Part shown: one piece after another, positions 1 to 8,657 of the stretch | Layout of the letters: each line of letters begins with the position of its first letter | Numbering within the stretch: the stretch's first letter is position 1 | From: DASVDE01 sp963740065 | GTDB taxonomy: Bacteria > Actinomycetota > Thermoleophilia > Solirubrobacterales > 70-9 | Assembly (NCBI GenBank): GCA_963740065.1 | Contig: CAVUCS010000006.1 | Coordinates: forward strand, 310,001-374,000 | Length of the DNA: 64,000 nucleotides | Direction of reading: 5' to 3' | Made by a program: the position numbers and the translations under genes | The notes under the pieces: model-generated | Database searches by the model: none | Seen by the model: only the letters and a program-made list of their open reading frames with translations | What the model was told of the DNA's origin: nothing

Positions 1-82
1 CAAACGGCTGGAACAGGCCGCGATTCCCCATGAGGAACACGTGGTGAAGGCGGCGCTGGCAACGCTGGAAGGATCTATCTGA
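1..82 (+). CDS. 2-oxo acid dehydrogenase E1 component beta subunit, C-terminal end (partial)
   Basis: Only the last 26 codons are present, read from base 2 to a TGA at 80-82. The tail (KRLEQAAIPHEEHVVKAA, then LATLEGSI) looks like the end of a thiamine-dependent E1-beta subunit, the partner that decarboxylates the 2-oxo acid and passes the acyl group to E2 lipoate. The stop codon overlaps the E2 start (TGATG), so the two are translationally coupled. The identification rests mostly on that gene order. Pyruvate versus branched-chain specificity cannot be decided. Confidence 0.65.
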   Translation, partial: KRLEQAAIPHEEHVVKAALATLEGSI

Positions 83-1395
83 TGCCCGACGTCGTCATGC
101 CCCGCCTGTCGGACTCCATGGAGGAAGGCACGATCCTGCAGTGGCTGAAGAGCGTGGGGGACCAAGTCGCCTTGGGGGACGAGCTTGTGGAGATCGAGAC
201 CGATAAGGCGAACATGGCTTATGAGTCCGATGTGGCGGGCAAGCTGACGGAGATCGTGGCCGAAGAAGGCGAGACCCTCCCCATCGGGGCAACTATCGCG
301 CGGGTTGGCGATTCGGGTGAGAGACCAACCTCCAGGCCCGCGGGTCCTGTCGGGGCAGGGGACCCACCTCCCCTTCCGGTAGCTAAAGCTTCCTCAGGGG
401 AGGTCCCCCCTACCCCGCCACCCGCGAGAGAGGCGTCGGAAACTGACGCTGAAGCTCCCAGCGACGGTGAGCGCCCGAAAGCTTCCCCCGTCGCACGGCG
501 AATCGCAAAGGAGAAGGGCCTCGATTTGGGGAAGCTCCAAGGGTCCGGGCCTGGGGGTCGGATTGTCAAGGCGGACGTGAAGAGGGCGGCAGCTTCCGCG
601 GGTGGCGCGGGGGATGGGGAGGTCGAGGACGCCCCCGCCCGCAGCGCCCCCCCATCCCCTGTGACAGGACCCGCGGCCGGAGCGGTCAGTCCCGAGACTG
701 CCAAGGGGCAGACGACCTTCCAGGACCTAACCAAGCTGCAGTCAACGATTGCCCGGCGGATGGCGGAGTCGAAGGCGACTGCGCCTCATTTCTATTTGGA
801 AGCTGAGATCGACATGAGCCGGGCAGTGGAGGCTCGGAGTCGAATCAAAGAGGCGAGCGGCGAAGGCGACGTCGTTCCCTCGTTCAACGACATGGTGGTC
901 AAGGCTTGCGCGCTGGCGCTGCGGGAGCACCCGCGCGCCAACGGCGCCTACCGCGACGGGAGGTTCGAGCTTTACTCGCGAGTCAACGTCGGAATCGCCG
1001 TCGCCGGCCAGGACGCGCTGGTCGTCCCCACCGTCTTCGACGCGGACCACAAGGGCCTGCGCCAGATCGCCGAGGAGTCACGGGCGCTGGCCGGAAGAGT
1101 GCGTGAGGGGCAGATCACCCCGCCGGAGCTCTCCGGCGCCACCTTCACCGTCTCCAACCTGGGGATGTACGGGATCGACAGCTTCTCGGCGGTGATCAAC
1201 CCGCCGCAGGCGGGCATCCTCGCCGTGGGCGCAATCGTGGAGCGCCCGGTGGCCCGCGACGGCGAAGTGGCAACCGCGCACCTGATGCGCGTCAACCTCG
1301 CCTGCGACCACCGCATCCTCTACGGCGCCGACGGCGCCAAGTTCCTCGCCCGCATCCGCACCCTTCTGGAAGAGCCCCTAGCCCTGGCTCTCTAG
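82..1395 (+). CDS. pdhC: Dihydrolipoamide acyltransferase (E2) of a 2-oxo acid dehydrogenase complex
   Basis: E2 carries the acyl group on a lipoyl arm and transfers it to CoA. An N-terminal lipoyl domain spans about residues 1-76, with the lipoyl-lysine motif ETDKA (Lys42). A Pro/Ala linker follows, then a peripheral-subunit-binding domain near 132-168 (ASPVARRIAKEKGLDL), a second linker, and the acyltransferase domain from about 210 to 437. Both linkers are enlarged by the palindromic repeats at 339-426 and 597-675. The catalytic motif, normally HxxxDG, reads H410-RIL-Y414-G, so the usual Asp is Tyr. lipB and lipA lie close downstream and supply the cofactor. Length (437 aa) is normal for a single-lipoyl E2. 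The pyruvate-type symbol is a best guess, since branched-chain E2s look alike. Confidence 0.9.
   Translation: MPDVVMPRLSDSMEEGTILQWLKSVGDQVALGDELVEIETDKANMAYESDVAGKLTEIVAEEGETLPIGATIARVGDSGERPTSRPAGPVGAGDPPPLPVAKASSGEVPPTPPPAREASETDAEAPSDGERPKASPVARRIAKEKGLDLGKLQGSGPGGRIVKADVKRAAASAGGAGDGEVEDAPARSAPPSPVTGPAAGAVSPETAKGQTTFQDLTKLQSTIARRMAESKATAPHFYLEAEIDMSRAVEARSRIKEASGEGDVVPSFNDMVVKACALALREHPRANGAYRDGRFELYSRVNVGIAVAGQDALVVPTVFDADHKGLRQIAEESRALAGRVREGQITPPELSGATFTVSNLGMYGIDSFSAVINPPQAGILAVGAIVERPVARDGEVATAHLMRVNLACDHRILYGADGAKFLARIRTLLEEPLALAL
339..426 (+). repeat. Coding palindromic element copy P1 (in E2 linker 1)
   Basis: The outer arms CGCGGGT (339-345) and ACCCGCG (420-426) are followed inward by CCTGTC on the left and GCC on the right, as in the other copies. 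The interior is a diverged GC-rich inverted repeat around GGTAGCTAAAGCTTCC. It is read in frame and encodes a Pro-rich stretch between the lipoyl and subunit-binding domains. Of the five copies it has the most diverged interior. Confidence 0.65.
597..675 (-). repeat. Coding palindromic element copy P2 (in E2 linker 2)
   Basis: CGCGGGTGGC (597-606) and GTGACAGGACCCGCG (661-675) bound a GC palindrome with GGGGATGGGGAGG-type and CCCCCCATCCCC-type arms. Read on the minus strand it matches P3-P5: CGCGGGTCCTGTC, G-rich arm, CGCTGCGGGCGGGG, CGTCCTCGACC, C-rich arm, GCCACCCGCG. It is translated in frame in E2 just after the subunit-binding domain. Confidence 0.75.
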
Positions 1396-1396
1396 A

Positions 1397-1441
1397 GGTG
1401 CAACGCGTTTGTCAGGTATTAGATGGTGTTTGCGTTGCACC
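1397..1441. terminator. Hairpin between convergent genes, probable bidirectional terminator
   Basis: GGTGCAACGC (1397-1406) pairs perfectly with GCGTTGCACC (1432-1441) around a 25-base loop. It begins two bases after the E2 stop codon and lies 18 bases from the end of the convergent minus-strand gene. There is no long T tract, so a role in termination is inferred from position and stem. Confidence 0.5.
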
Positions 1442-1458
1442 ATGCGGTCCGGGGTTGC

Positions 1459-3164
1459 TCAGCAGGTTTTGCGGGCGCCGGTCGCCGCATTCCACGCCCG
1501 GCTTAGCGAGAAGTCGGCCGCTACGCGGAAGACGCCGGGATGGCCGGCGCGGGCGAGGGTCCAGTCGCCGCGGCGCAGGATGCAGCCCGAGCCGCGGGCG
1601 ATCGACCAGTAGGGAGTGAAGTTGACGCGAACGAGGAACTCGCCGGGGCGGGTGACGTCGAGGGCAAAGCCCTGTCGCCCCACCCAGCGGACATTTGCCG
1701 CCGCGGCGCCGACCGGATTGACCAGCGGCTCGGGTGCGCGAACCTTGTAAATCCGCCAGTGCGGGGTGCTCCAGCGCAGGTCCAGGTAGGGCGGCGCGTC
1801 GAGGACCAGCCGTCGCTCGGCGACCGAGGAGTAGTCGAGCGGCGCGTCGGATAGGGCAACGTAGGAGATCGCGTTGCGGCGAAGCCAGTCGCTGTAGGCG
1901 GCGTGGCCGAGGCGACCATCCTCGCGATAGAAGATGTCGTCGCGCGTTGCGTCGATCTGCCGCAGCCACCCCCGTGCCAGGTCGAAGTCGGCCGCCAGAT
2001 ACGCGGACTCCCAGTGGTTGGCGGTCGGCGGCACCTCGATCCGCAGTCCCTTGGCTCCGTGAGCGCGTAGCCATCGCGCAGGTGGGTGGAAGTAGGCGGC
2101 CTGAGTCGAGGGGTCGCCGACGCTGCGCGCTATCTGCGCGACGCTCGCGGTCAACTGCCAGTAGAGCGCCGCCGGCTATGAACAGGGCGAGGAACCAGGG
2201 CGCGACTCTGGGGCGACGCGCCAACACCACGGCGGCCAGCACGGGCCCGCCGAACAAGGCTCCCAAGCGCACGGTGTTTCCCCCCATCGCGTTCGGCAAC
2301 AACCAGAGCGCGGTCGCGGCAAGCAGGTAACCGGTCAGCACCCAGCGCAACTCCCGCTCCTCGTCGCCAAGCCCGCGGATCACGTAGAGCGCCGACCCGC
2401 ACCAAAGCGGAATTGCCAGGTAAGAGGAAAAGGCGAAGGGGAACTTGCCGGCGCCCGGGAAGACGATGTTGGGGATCAGCGTTAGGGCGAGGGCGACGGT
2501 CGCCGCTGCGAGCGCCGGCCCGCGGGTCCCGTCGCGGCCTGGTGGGGGCCTGCGGGCGGGGGCTTCGCCTCCGTTCTCGACCCCCACCAGTCCACGCCAC
2601 CCGCGGGAGAGGCGGGTCCAGTCGAATACGGCGGCCGAAGCGGCGATGCAGTACTCCCGCCAGGAAGACGGCTGCGACCGGGCTGGAAAGGGCGCAGGCT
2701 GCCGAGGCTGCGAGGGCGAGCTTGGGGCGTCCGGTCTGGAGGGCGCGCAAGGAAGCGAGGGCGAACGCTACGCCCAGAGCGAAGGTGAGCTGGCCGTCGG
2801 CGAGGAGGGTGACGACGCCGGCGGCGAACCAGAGGGTTGCCCAGCGGGCGGCCTCGCCCCAGCGGTCGCGCACGAGACGATCGAAGAGGTAGGAGGAAGC
2901 GACAACCGATGCCATCCCCACCGCCTGCGGACCCAGAACCGAGGCCAACGGCGGGAAGAGGACGCTGTAGGTGAGGGTGTAGTGGCCGCCGTACCAACTG
3001 CCGTTCCAGATCCCCAGGCCGACGCGCTCGAACAGCTCGGTGCGGAAAACCTGGGCGGCGAGGTCGCCGACCTGCGGGTTCCAAGCGAGCATCAGCGCGG
3101 CCAGCGCGGAGCTGAGCGCCACAGCCGGGAGCCATTCGGGTCGGAGTGCCTTTGACGGGGCCAT
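1459..3164 (-). pseudogene. Polytopic membrane protein (6-pyruvoyl-tetrahydropterin-synthase-related type), two frameshifts
   Basis: Three overlapping reading frames join into one protein. From ATG at 3164 comes a hydrophobic N-terminal part with several membrane segments (WNGSWYGGHYTLTYSVLFPP). From about 2590 a second frame carries more membrane segments (LPNAMGGNTVRLGALFGG). From about 2170 a third frame carries a soluble C-terminal domain with HWESAYLAADFDLARGW and YVALSDAPLDYSSVAE, typical of large actinobacterial membrane proteins annotated as PTPS-related. The first break falls in palindromic element P3 (2521-2605). The second lies near 2163-2175, and restoring one base there gives ALYWQLTASVAQ. 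Function is unknown; an envelope or glycan role is a guess. Sequencing error cannot be excluded, but two breaks in one gene favour decay. Confidence 0.75.
2521..2605 (+). repeat. Coding palindromic element copy P3 (in broken membrane-protein gene)
   Basis: CGCGGGTCCCGTC (2521-2533) and GCCACCCGCG (2596-2605) enclose the arms CCTGGTGGGGG and CCCCCACCAG, with GCCTGCGGGCGGGGGC and TTCTCGACC between them, matching the family interior. The host gene changes reading frame inside this element. Confidence 0.75.
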
Positions 3165-3210
3165 GGGAAGCGCAGCCAGGATAAGGCGGCGCCGTGCAAC
3201 GATTTCGAGT

Positions 3211-3909
3211 GTGAGCGAGGAAATCCTGGTCGTCCGCTGTGGTCTCGTCCCTTATGAAGAGGCGGGAGTCGCGCAACGCTGGCTGGTTGAGGCGCGGCAA
3301 GAAGGGGCGATCCCCGACGCCCTATTGCTGCTCGAACACCCGCCCGTCTACACCCGCGGGCGCCGCTCCACCCCCGATGAGCTGCCGATGGCGGTCGAGT
3401 GGTACGAGATGCAGGGGATCGAGGTCCGCGACACCGACCGCGGCGGGCGCGTCACCTACCACGGGCCGGGACAGCTGGTCGCCTACCCGATCGTCAGCCT
3501 CAAACCGTACGGCGACGATGTCCACGAGTACGTGCGCCGGCTGGAGCGGGTGATGATCGAGTCGCTGGGCGAGTGGGGAGTCGAGGCCGGGCTGATCGAG
3601 GGGTTGACCGGGGTCTGGGTCGACCGGCGCAAGATCGGCTCGATCGGCGTCCACGTCAGTCGCGGCATCACCACCCACGGGCTGGCCGTCAACGTCAACA
3701 ACGACCTGCAGCCTTTCTCCTGGATCGTGCCCTGCGGGATCGACGACTGCCAGGTCACCTCACTCAGCCGCGAGCTCGGCTCTGAACAGGACCTCGACGC
3801 GTTCGCCGGCACCGTCACCGCGCGCCTCGGTGAGATCTACGACCGCGTCCCGGTCCCGACCGACCCCCATGCCCTGGGACTCGACAGCGCTAGGCTCGGC
3901 ATCGCATGA
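3211..3909 (+). CDS. lipB: Octanoyl-[acyl-carrier-protein]:protein N-octanoyltransferase
   Basis: LipB moves octanoate from acyl carrier protein to the lipoyl-domain lysine, the first step of lipoate synthesis. The family motif RGGRVTYHGPGQ is at residues 78-88. Catalytic Lys141 is in DRRKIGSIGVHV and catalytic Cys175 in VPCGI. GTG at 3211 is chosen because the family N terminus (SEEILVVRCG) starts there and upstream codons fall inside the divergent pseudogene. Its length, 232 aa, is normal. The stop overlaps the lipA start (ATGA), so the two form an operon. Confidence 0.95.
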   Translation: MSEEILVVRCGLVPYEEAGVAQRWLVEARQEGAIPDALLLLEHPPVYTRGRRSTPDELPMAVEWYEMQGIEVRDTDRGGRVTYHGPGQLVAYPIVSLKPYGDDVHEYVRRLERVMIESLGEWGVEAGLIEGLTGVWVDRRKIGSIGVHVSRGITTHGLAVNVNNDLQPFSWIVPCGIDDCQVTSLSRELGSEQDLDAFAGTVTARLGEIYDRVPVPTDPHALGLDSARLGIA

Positions 3910-4880
3910 GTGAGACGACTGAGGCGATCGAGCGAGTCCACGTCACCCGCTCCCGCGCCAAGCCGGGCGGGACGGCGGCAGAAGCGGATGGGACGATTCC
4001 CTTCCGCCGCGCCCGCAAGCCGCCGTGGCTGAAGGTCCCCGCCCCGGGCGGGCCGACCTACCGTCGGCTCAAGGCGGAGATCGGCAGCGACAACCTCCAC
4101 ACCGTCTGCGAGGAGGCCAACTGCCCCAACGTCGGCGAGTGCTGGGAGCGCGGCACGGCGACCTTCATGATCCTCGGCGACGTCTGCACCCGCCGCTGCG
4201 GCTTCTGCAACGTGAAGACGGGGGTGCCGAGCTGGAACGACCCGCTGGAGCCGCTGCGCGTCGCCAACCAGGTGAAGCAGATGGGCCTGCGCCACGCCGT
4301 GGTCACCTCGGTCGACCGCGACGACCTGCCCGACTACGGGGCGAGCGCCTTCGTCGGCGTGATCCGCTCGATCCGGATGATGGCTCCCGGCTGCAAGGTG
4401 GAGATCCTCACTCCCGACTTCCGCGGCCAGGAGATGCCGCTGGCCAAGGTGATCCACGAGCGCCCCGATGTCTTCAATCACAACGTCGAGACGGTGCCGC
4501 GGCTCTACCCGAAGGCGCGCCGCGGATCCCAATTCCTGCGCTCGGCCCGCGTGCTGAAGTTGGCGAAGGAGATGGGTGGCGATCGGGTGGTCACCAAGTC
4601 CGGCCTGATGGTCGGCCTCGGCGAGGAGTTCGACGAGATGCTCGAGACCTTCCAGATCCTCCGCGACCATCGCGTCGAGGTGCTGACCGTCGGCCAGTAC
4701 CTGCGCCCGACCGAGAACCACCTGCCGGTCGTCCGCTACTGGCACCCGGACGAGTTCGCGGCGCTGGAAAAGGCCGCCTACGAGATGGGATTCGAGTCGG
4801 TCGCCTCCGGCCCGCTGGTCCGCTCCAGCTACCACGCCGACCAGAACCTGCCGGAGCGAATGGTCTCCACTACCCAGTAG
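3906..4880 (+). CDS. lipA: Lipoyl synthase (radical SAM)
   Basis: LipA inserts two sulfurs into protein-bound octanoate. The auxiliary-cluster cysteines C68, C73 and C79 (CX4CX5C) and the radical-SAM cysteines C94, C98 and C101 (CTRRCGFC) are all present. The C-terminal RSSYHAD motif supplies the serine ligand of the auxiliary cluster. Its start overlaps the lipB stop by four bases. Together with lipB it probably lipoylates the E2 encoded 2.5 kb upstream. Confidence 0.97.
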   Translation: MSETTEAIERVHVTRSRAKPGGTAAEADGTIPFRRARKPPWLKVPAPGGPTYRRLKAEIGSDNLHTVCEEANCPNVGECWERGTATFMILGDVCTRRCGFCNVKTGVPSWNDPLEPLRVANQVKQMGLRHAVVTSVDRDDLPDYGASAFVGVIRSIRMMAPGCKVEILTPDFRGQEMPLAKVIHERPDVFNHNVETVPRLYPKARRGSQFLRSARVLKLAKEMGGDRVVTKSGLMVGLGEEFDEMLETFQILRDHRVEVLTVGQYLRPTENHLPVVRYWHPDEFAALEKAAYEMGFESVASGPLVRSSYHADQNLPERMVSTTQ

Positions 4881-4950
4881 TTGAAGGTTTTCCGGTCTTT
4901 CAGGGGAGACCAGCCAAATAAGCCGCATCTATCTGGAAGGATCGGAGTCG

Positions 4951-6639
4951 ATGCGCAGGGGTCGATTCGCAGTTTCGATGCTGGTCTTGTGTGGACTGCT
5001 GGCGGCAGTTCCATCGTTTGCCGCCGCGCGCAGCGCCTATGTGACCGGCAGCAACAGTGGCGCGGTGCCATATGCGGTGCCGGTAGACCTCAGCGCCCAG
5101 ACCCCGGGGGGCGAGAATTCCTTCCCGTCGGGAGAAGGGGCGCCGTCGGATGTAGCGATCACTCCTGATGGCTCCACCGCCTACGTGCCCACGGATGAGT
5201 TGTTCCCGATTGACGTGGCGACGAATACGGCCGGGAGTTCAGTTCCAGTTCTCAGCGGAGCATGGGGAGTCGCGATTTCGCCCGACGGCACCCGCGTGTA
5301 CGTCACCGACCCATCCAGCGACAACGTGTGGGTGGTCGACACCGCGACGAACACGGTGATCGCCGGGCCGATCGCCGTCGGAAGCTTTCCTCGCGCCATC
5401 GCAGTGACGCCGAGTGGAGCGTTTACCTATGTCGTCAACGCTTTCGACGACAGCGTCAGCGTGATCAACACGGCGACGAACACCGTGGTCGGCGTGCCAA
5501 TCCTGGTGGGGAGCAACCCCAGCGGGATCGCGGTAACGCCTAACGGCTCCTTTGTCTACGTGGTCAACTCGAACAGCGATGACGTCAGCGTGATCAGCAC
5601 GGCGACGAACACCGTGGTGGCGACGATCGCCGGCGCCGGTGGGAACTCGATCGCGATCACCCCGGACGGCACTCGCGCCTACACCGTTGACGCCGGCGGG
5701 ACCGGGACCGCGATCGACACGGCGACGAACACGGTCGGCGCTCCGTTTCCGGTCACCGCCGGCAACTACCTCCCCGACCTGGCGATCCTCCCCGACGGCT
5801 CCACCGCCTATGTGACTTCGGACGGCAACTCCACCAGCGGCTTGGTGCCGCTCAGCCTTGCGACAAACGGGGAGGGCACCCTGTTCCCGGTCGGCAAAAA
5901 CCCCGACGCGATCGCGATCGTCCCCAACCAGCCGCCGCACGCCGCCTTCACTCCTTCTCCCGAGTCGGCATCGCCGGGCGAGACGGTCGCTTTCGACGCC
6001 GCCGCCTCAACCGATTCCGACGGCACCGTCGCCCGCTACGACTGGGACTTCGGCGACGGCGCCACTGCCCCCGACGGCGGCTCGACGCCCAGCCATGCCT
6101 ACGCCAAGGCCGGCACCTACACGGTGACGCTGACCGAGACCGACAACGAGGGCTGCTCCACCGAGATCATCTTCACCGGCCAGACGGCCTACTGCAACGG
6201 CTCCTCGGTGGCGCGGACGACGCGCACGGTGACGGTCGCGGGGAGCTGCCCCAGGATCGCCGGCCAGGCGAAGACGTTCCGTCCCAAGATCGTCCCGGGC
6301 CACGTCGTCCCCGGCGTGCGGGTGAGACTGGCCTCGAATCAACCGATCTTCATCAAGGTCAAGGGGAAGCTGATCTGGTCGAAGGGCGGCGCCAAGCACA
6401 AGACGAAGCTCGGACGAGCCTCGGGGAAGCTCTTCCACTGGCGCCGCATCCGCTTCCCGCTACCGCGGGCGCTGCGCAACGCTCTGCCGATCGGCACAAG
6501 AGTGACGCTGCAGCTGCGGATCAAGGCGATCCCGCGACGCAAGCGAAATGTCTGCGGCGGGCGGACGATCACCAAGACCGTGCACTTGCGGGTGAAGAAG
6601 GTCTTCCCCAACAGGGTCCAGCGCGGGCGCCTTACCTAA
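4951..6639 (+). CDS. Secreted YVTN beta-propeller protein with PKD domain
   Basis: A signal peptide (positively charged start, hydrophobic LVLCGLLAAVPSFAAA) precedes about seven repeats of roughly 45 residues of the YVTN type (for example VYVTDPSSDNVWVVDTATN), expected to form a seven-bladed propeller to about residue 325. A PKD domain follows at about 330-425 (DWDFGDGATAPDGG, HAYAKAGTYTVTLTETD), then a Lys/Arg-rich beta-type tail. GGAAGG lies about 11 bases before the ATG. The protein is extracytoplasmic, and adhesion or carbohydrate binding is a family-level guess. No partner is apparent. Confidence 0.85.
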   Translation: MRRGRFAVSMLVLCGLLAAVPSFAAARSAYVTGSNSGAVPYAVPVDLSAQTPGGENSFPSGEGAPSDVAITPDGSTAYVPTDELFPIDVATNTAGSSVPVLSGAWGVAISPDGTRVYVTDPSSDNVWVVDTATNTVIAGPIAVGSFPRAIAVTPSGAFTYVVNAFDDSVSVINTATNTVVGVPILVGSNPSGIAVTPNGSFVYVVNSNSDDVSVISTATNTVVATIAGAGGNSIAITPDGTRAYTVDAGGTGTAIDTATNTVGAPFPVTAGNYLPDLAILPDGSTAYVTSDGNSTSGLVPLSLATNGEGTLFPVGKNPDAIAIVPNQPPHAAFTPSPESASPGETVAFDAAASTDSDGTVARYDWDFGDGATAPDGGSTPSHAYAKAGTYTVTLTETDNEGCSTEIIFTGQTAYCNGSSVARTTRTVTVAGSCPRIAGQAKTFRPKIVPGHVVPGVRVRLASNQPIFIKVKGKLIWSKGGAKHKTKLGRASGKLFHWRRIRFPLPRALRNALPIGTRVTLQLRIKAIPRRKRNVCGGRTITKTVHLRVKKVFPNRVQRGRLT

Positions 6640-6645
6640 ACCGCT

Positions 6646-7047
6646 TCAGGCCAGCTCAAGCTTCTCCGGGTTGGCCGGGTCATAGGCGACGCTGATCTGC
6701 TGTCCCTGCTCGATTCGCCCCAGGCGGCCGGCCGAGAACTTGCGCTTGACCTGGAAGGGCACGCCGTCCTTCGGGCGCACTTCCAGCGTCAGCTCGACCA
6801 TCTGGTAGCCGGCGACCGAGCCGGGGGTTCCCTGCGCATCGAGGATCGTCGCCTTGGCTCGCACCTTCCCGGGCGGCAGCTTTTCGCGCTTGCTCGGGGC
6901 GTCGAGGTAGGCGAGCACCAGCCCGCCGATGCCAAGACCGAGGCCACCGGCGATCAACCCGGGCTTTGCCGCGTCGACGGGAGCGGCGACGCCGCCCGCG
7001 ATCATCGCCAGCGCGCCAACGATCATCAGGACCCCGATGACGAACAC
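6646..7047 (-). CDS. Small membrane protein with DUF3592-like C-terminal domain
   Basis: The 133-residue protein starts at GTG 7047. Two hydrophobic segments (about 1-20 and 30-47) are followed by a soluble beta-rich domain (AKATILDAQGTPGS through VAYDPANPEKLELA). The divergent neighbour at 7150 carries a related C-terminal domain. The domain resembles DUF3592-type modules by pattern only, and the function is unknown. It converges on the YVTN gene with six bases between stops. Confidence 0.7.
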   Translation of the reverse strand: MFVIGVLMIVGALAMIAGGVAAPVDAAKPGLIAGGLGLGIGGLVLAYLDAPSKREKLPPGKVRAKATILDAQGTPGSVAGYQMVELTLEVRPKDGVPFQVKRKFSAGRLGRIEQGQQISVAYDPANPEKLELA

Positions 7048-7149
7048 GCGATGAATTTACACCCGCACTCGGCCCCCGAGCGTTATGGTCGAACCATCGA
7101 AAACCGGGGATACGGCACGGGGACCCCCAGACTCAAGGAGCGCATCCAG

Positions 7150-7548
7150 ATGGGCATGTTCAAGGACATGAGGGACCTGAGCAAGACCGGTAAGCAGATG
7201 AAGAAGGAGCAAGGCGGAAGCTTCAAGATGATGAAGGACGGCCTCGCCCAGGCGAACCAGGCCGTGCAGCAGGTGCAGGCCGACCAGGAGATGGCCGAGC
7301 GGCTCGCCAACGAGGGCGTCGACGCGACCGCGACGATCGTGCAGATGGTCGCCACCGGCAGGAACATCAACATGCAGCCCGAGCTCCAGTTCCAGCTGAC
7401 CGTGGATGTCAGCGGTAGCCAGGAGACGGTCACCCACACCCAGGTCGTCTCCCCCGCCGTGATCGGCCAACTTCAGCCCGGCGCCCAGGTCCCGGTCAAA
7501 GTGGACCCGAGCGACCACTCGCAGCTGATGATCGGCTTGGCGGGGTAG
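7150..7548 (+). CDS. Hypothetical protein with the same C-terminal domain as its divergent neighbour
   Basis: The start is ATG 7150, nine bases after a clear AAGGAG at 7135-7140; the frame is open further upstream without a ribosome site. The 132-residue product has a charged helical N terminus (MFKDMRDLSKTGKQMKKEQ), a heptad-like middle (QAVQQVQADQEM), then a domain patterned ATATIVQM...LTVDV...QPGAQVPVKVDPSD. It has no membrane segment. Function unknown. Confidence 0.75.
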   Translation: MGMFKDMRDLSKTGKQMKKEQGGSFKMMKDGLAQANQAVQQVQADQEMAERLANEGVDATATIVQMVATGRNINMQPELQFQLTVDVSGSQETVTHTQVVSPAVIGQLQPGAQVPVKVDPSDHSQLMIGLAG

Positions 7549-7589
7549 TTCCAAAGAACGGCTCGCTTCGCGCCTACAATCTGGCGCAA

Positions 7590-7662
7590 GGGGCCATAGC
7601 TCAGCTGGAAGAGCGCGGCGTTTGCAACGCCGAGGTCGCGGGTTCGAGCCCCGCTGGCTCCA
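7590..7662 (+). tRNA. tRNA-Ala (anticodon TGC)
   Basis: A complete cloverleaf: acceptor GGGGCCA pairs with TGGCTCC (one G-T pair), D arm TAGCTCAGCTGGAAGAGC, anticodon stem CGGCG/CGCCG with loop TTTGCAA, and T arm CGGGTTCGAGCCCCG. The discriminator A is at 7662 and CCA is not encoded. Confidence 0.97.
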
Positions 7663-7681
7663 TTTACCCCGGGAACGCGGG

Positions 7682-8569
7682 CTAATCGTCGAAGTCGAAG
7701 TCCTTGGGGGGCTTCTGCTCAAACCAAAGTTGGTCGTCTTCTGAGTCCTCAAGGAAGTCGGGGGTGTCCTCGAGGACATCTTGATCGCCGCGAACGGGAG
7801 GCGGGAAGCCTTCTTCCTCAGGCTCCTCCTCAACCTCGGCGATCTCGACGACTTCTTCCTCATCCTCCTCCACGAAGACCACTTCGGTCTTCTCGACGGG
7901 GGCCTCGAGTGCCTGATTCAGCTCATCGGAGAGGCGCTGCTCGTCCCAGAAGTCGTCCTCTTCTTCCTCCTCCTCAACCGGCGCCGCCGGCTCAGGGGAA
8001 CTTGCCGCCGCTACCGGCTCGTCTTCGTCCTCATCGATCCCAGCGAGTGGATCGACGGGCGCCAGGCGCGGTTCGCTGATTTCCTCCTCGACGATCTCCT
8101 CGTCGGAGGGGGCTCTGTCCAGAGTCTCGCGGAGCTCGGCCTCGACGTCGAACATCTCGGTCGGCTGGTCGGCGATCACCTCGCGCTCCTCGGTGGAGGG
8201 GCCGGATGACTCAGGCTCCTCGGGCACAACCTCATGCTCCATCGCCGTCGGCTCCTCGGCGATCGGCTCGGGCTCCTCTTCCGCCTCAGCCTGCTCAGGA
8301 GCCTCCTGCAGGGCGGCGATGTCCGAGGCGTCGCGCTTCGGGGCCTCCTCCTCCTCGGCGGCCTCCGTCGGCGCCCCGCCCTCCATCTCGGGCGTGGTCA
8401 TGAACTCCGTCGGCGCCTCAGCGAAGGGGTCCGGCGTGCCTGCCTCATCTCCAGGGCGGTCAGCCTGACCGAACGCGTCATCCTCGAGCTGTTTCAGCTC
8501 GGAGTCGTCAGCGCCGTGCTGGCGCTTCAGCTCAAGATGCTCACGTATTGCCTCGTCGAGAATGCCCAT
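7682..8569 (-). CDS. Highly acidic low-complexity protein
   Basis: The 295-residue product begins MGILDEAIREHLELKRQHGA, a short amphipathic helix typical of a Thermoleophilia-restricted family. After that it is almost entirely low-complexity Glu/Asp/Pro/Ala with repeated stretches such as EEPEPIAEEPTAMEHE, and ends KPPKDFDFDD. It has no membrane segment or enzymatic motif and is probably disordered. It lies between two tRNA-Ala genes on the opposite strand. Function unknown. Confidence 0.75.
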   Translation of the reverse strand: MGILDEAIREHLELKRQHGADDSELKQLEDDAFGQADRPGDEAGTPDPFAEAPTEFMTTPEMEGGAPTEAAEEEEAPKRDASDIAALQEAPEQAEAEEEPEPIAEEPTAMEHEVVPEEPESSGPSTEEREVIADQPTEMFDVEAELRETLDRAPSDEEIVEEEISEPRLAPVDPLAGIDEDEDEPVAAASSPEPAAPVEEEEEEDDFWDEQRLSDELNQALEAPVEKTEVVFVEEDEEEVVEIAEVEEEPEEEGFPPPVRGDQDVLEDTPDFLEDSEDDQLWFEQKPPKDFDFDD

Positions 8570-8657
8570 AGCGCTACGTCCTTCGGGAACCTAAAGCCTA
8601 TGCGGTTATCCTTGCGGTTGCGAGAGCGTTGGGACGATCCTCCCAGCCACGCATCTC

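Noticed and set aside
4894..4911. Small hairpin GGTCT/AGACC after lipA as a terminator
   Set aside because: Five-base stem with an eight-base loop and no T tract; too weak to claim.
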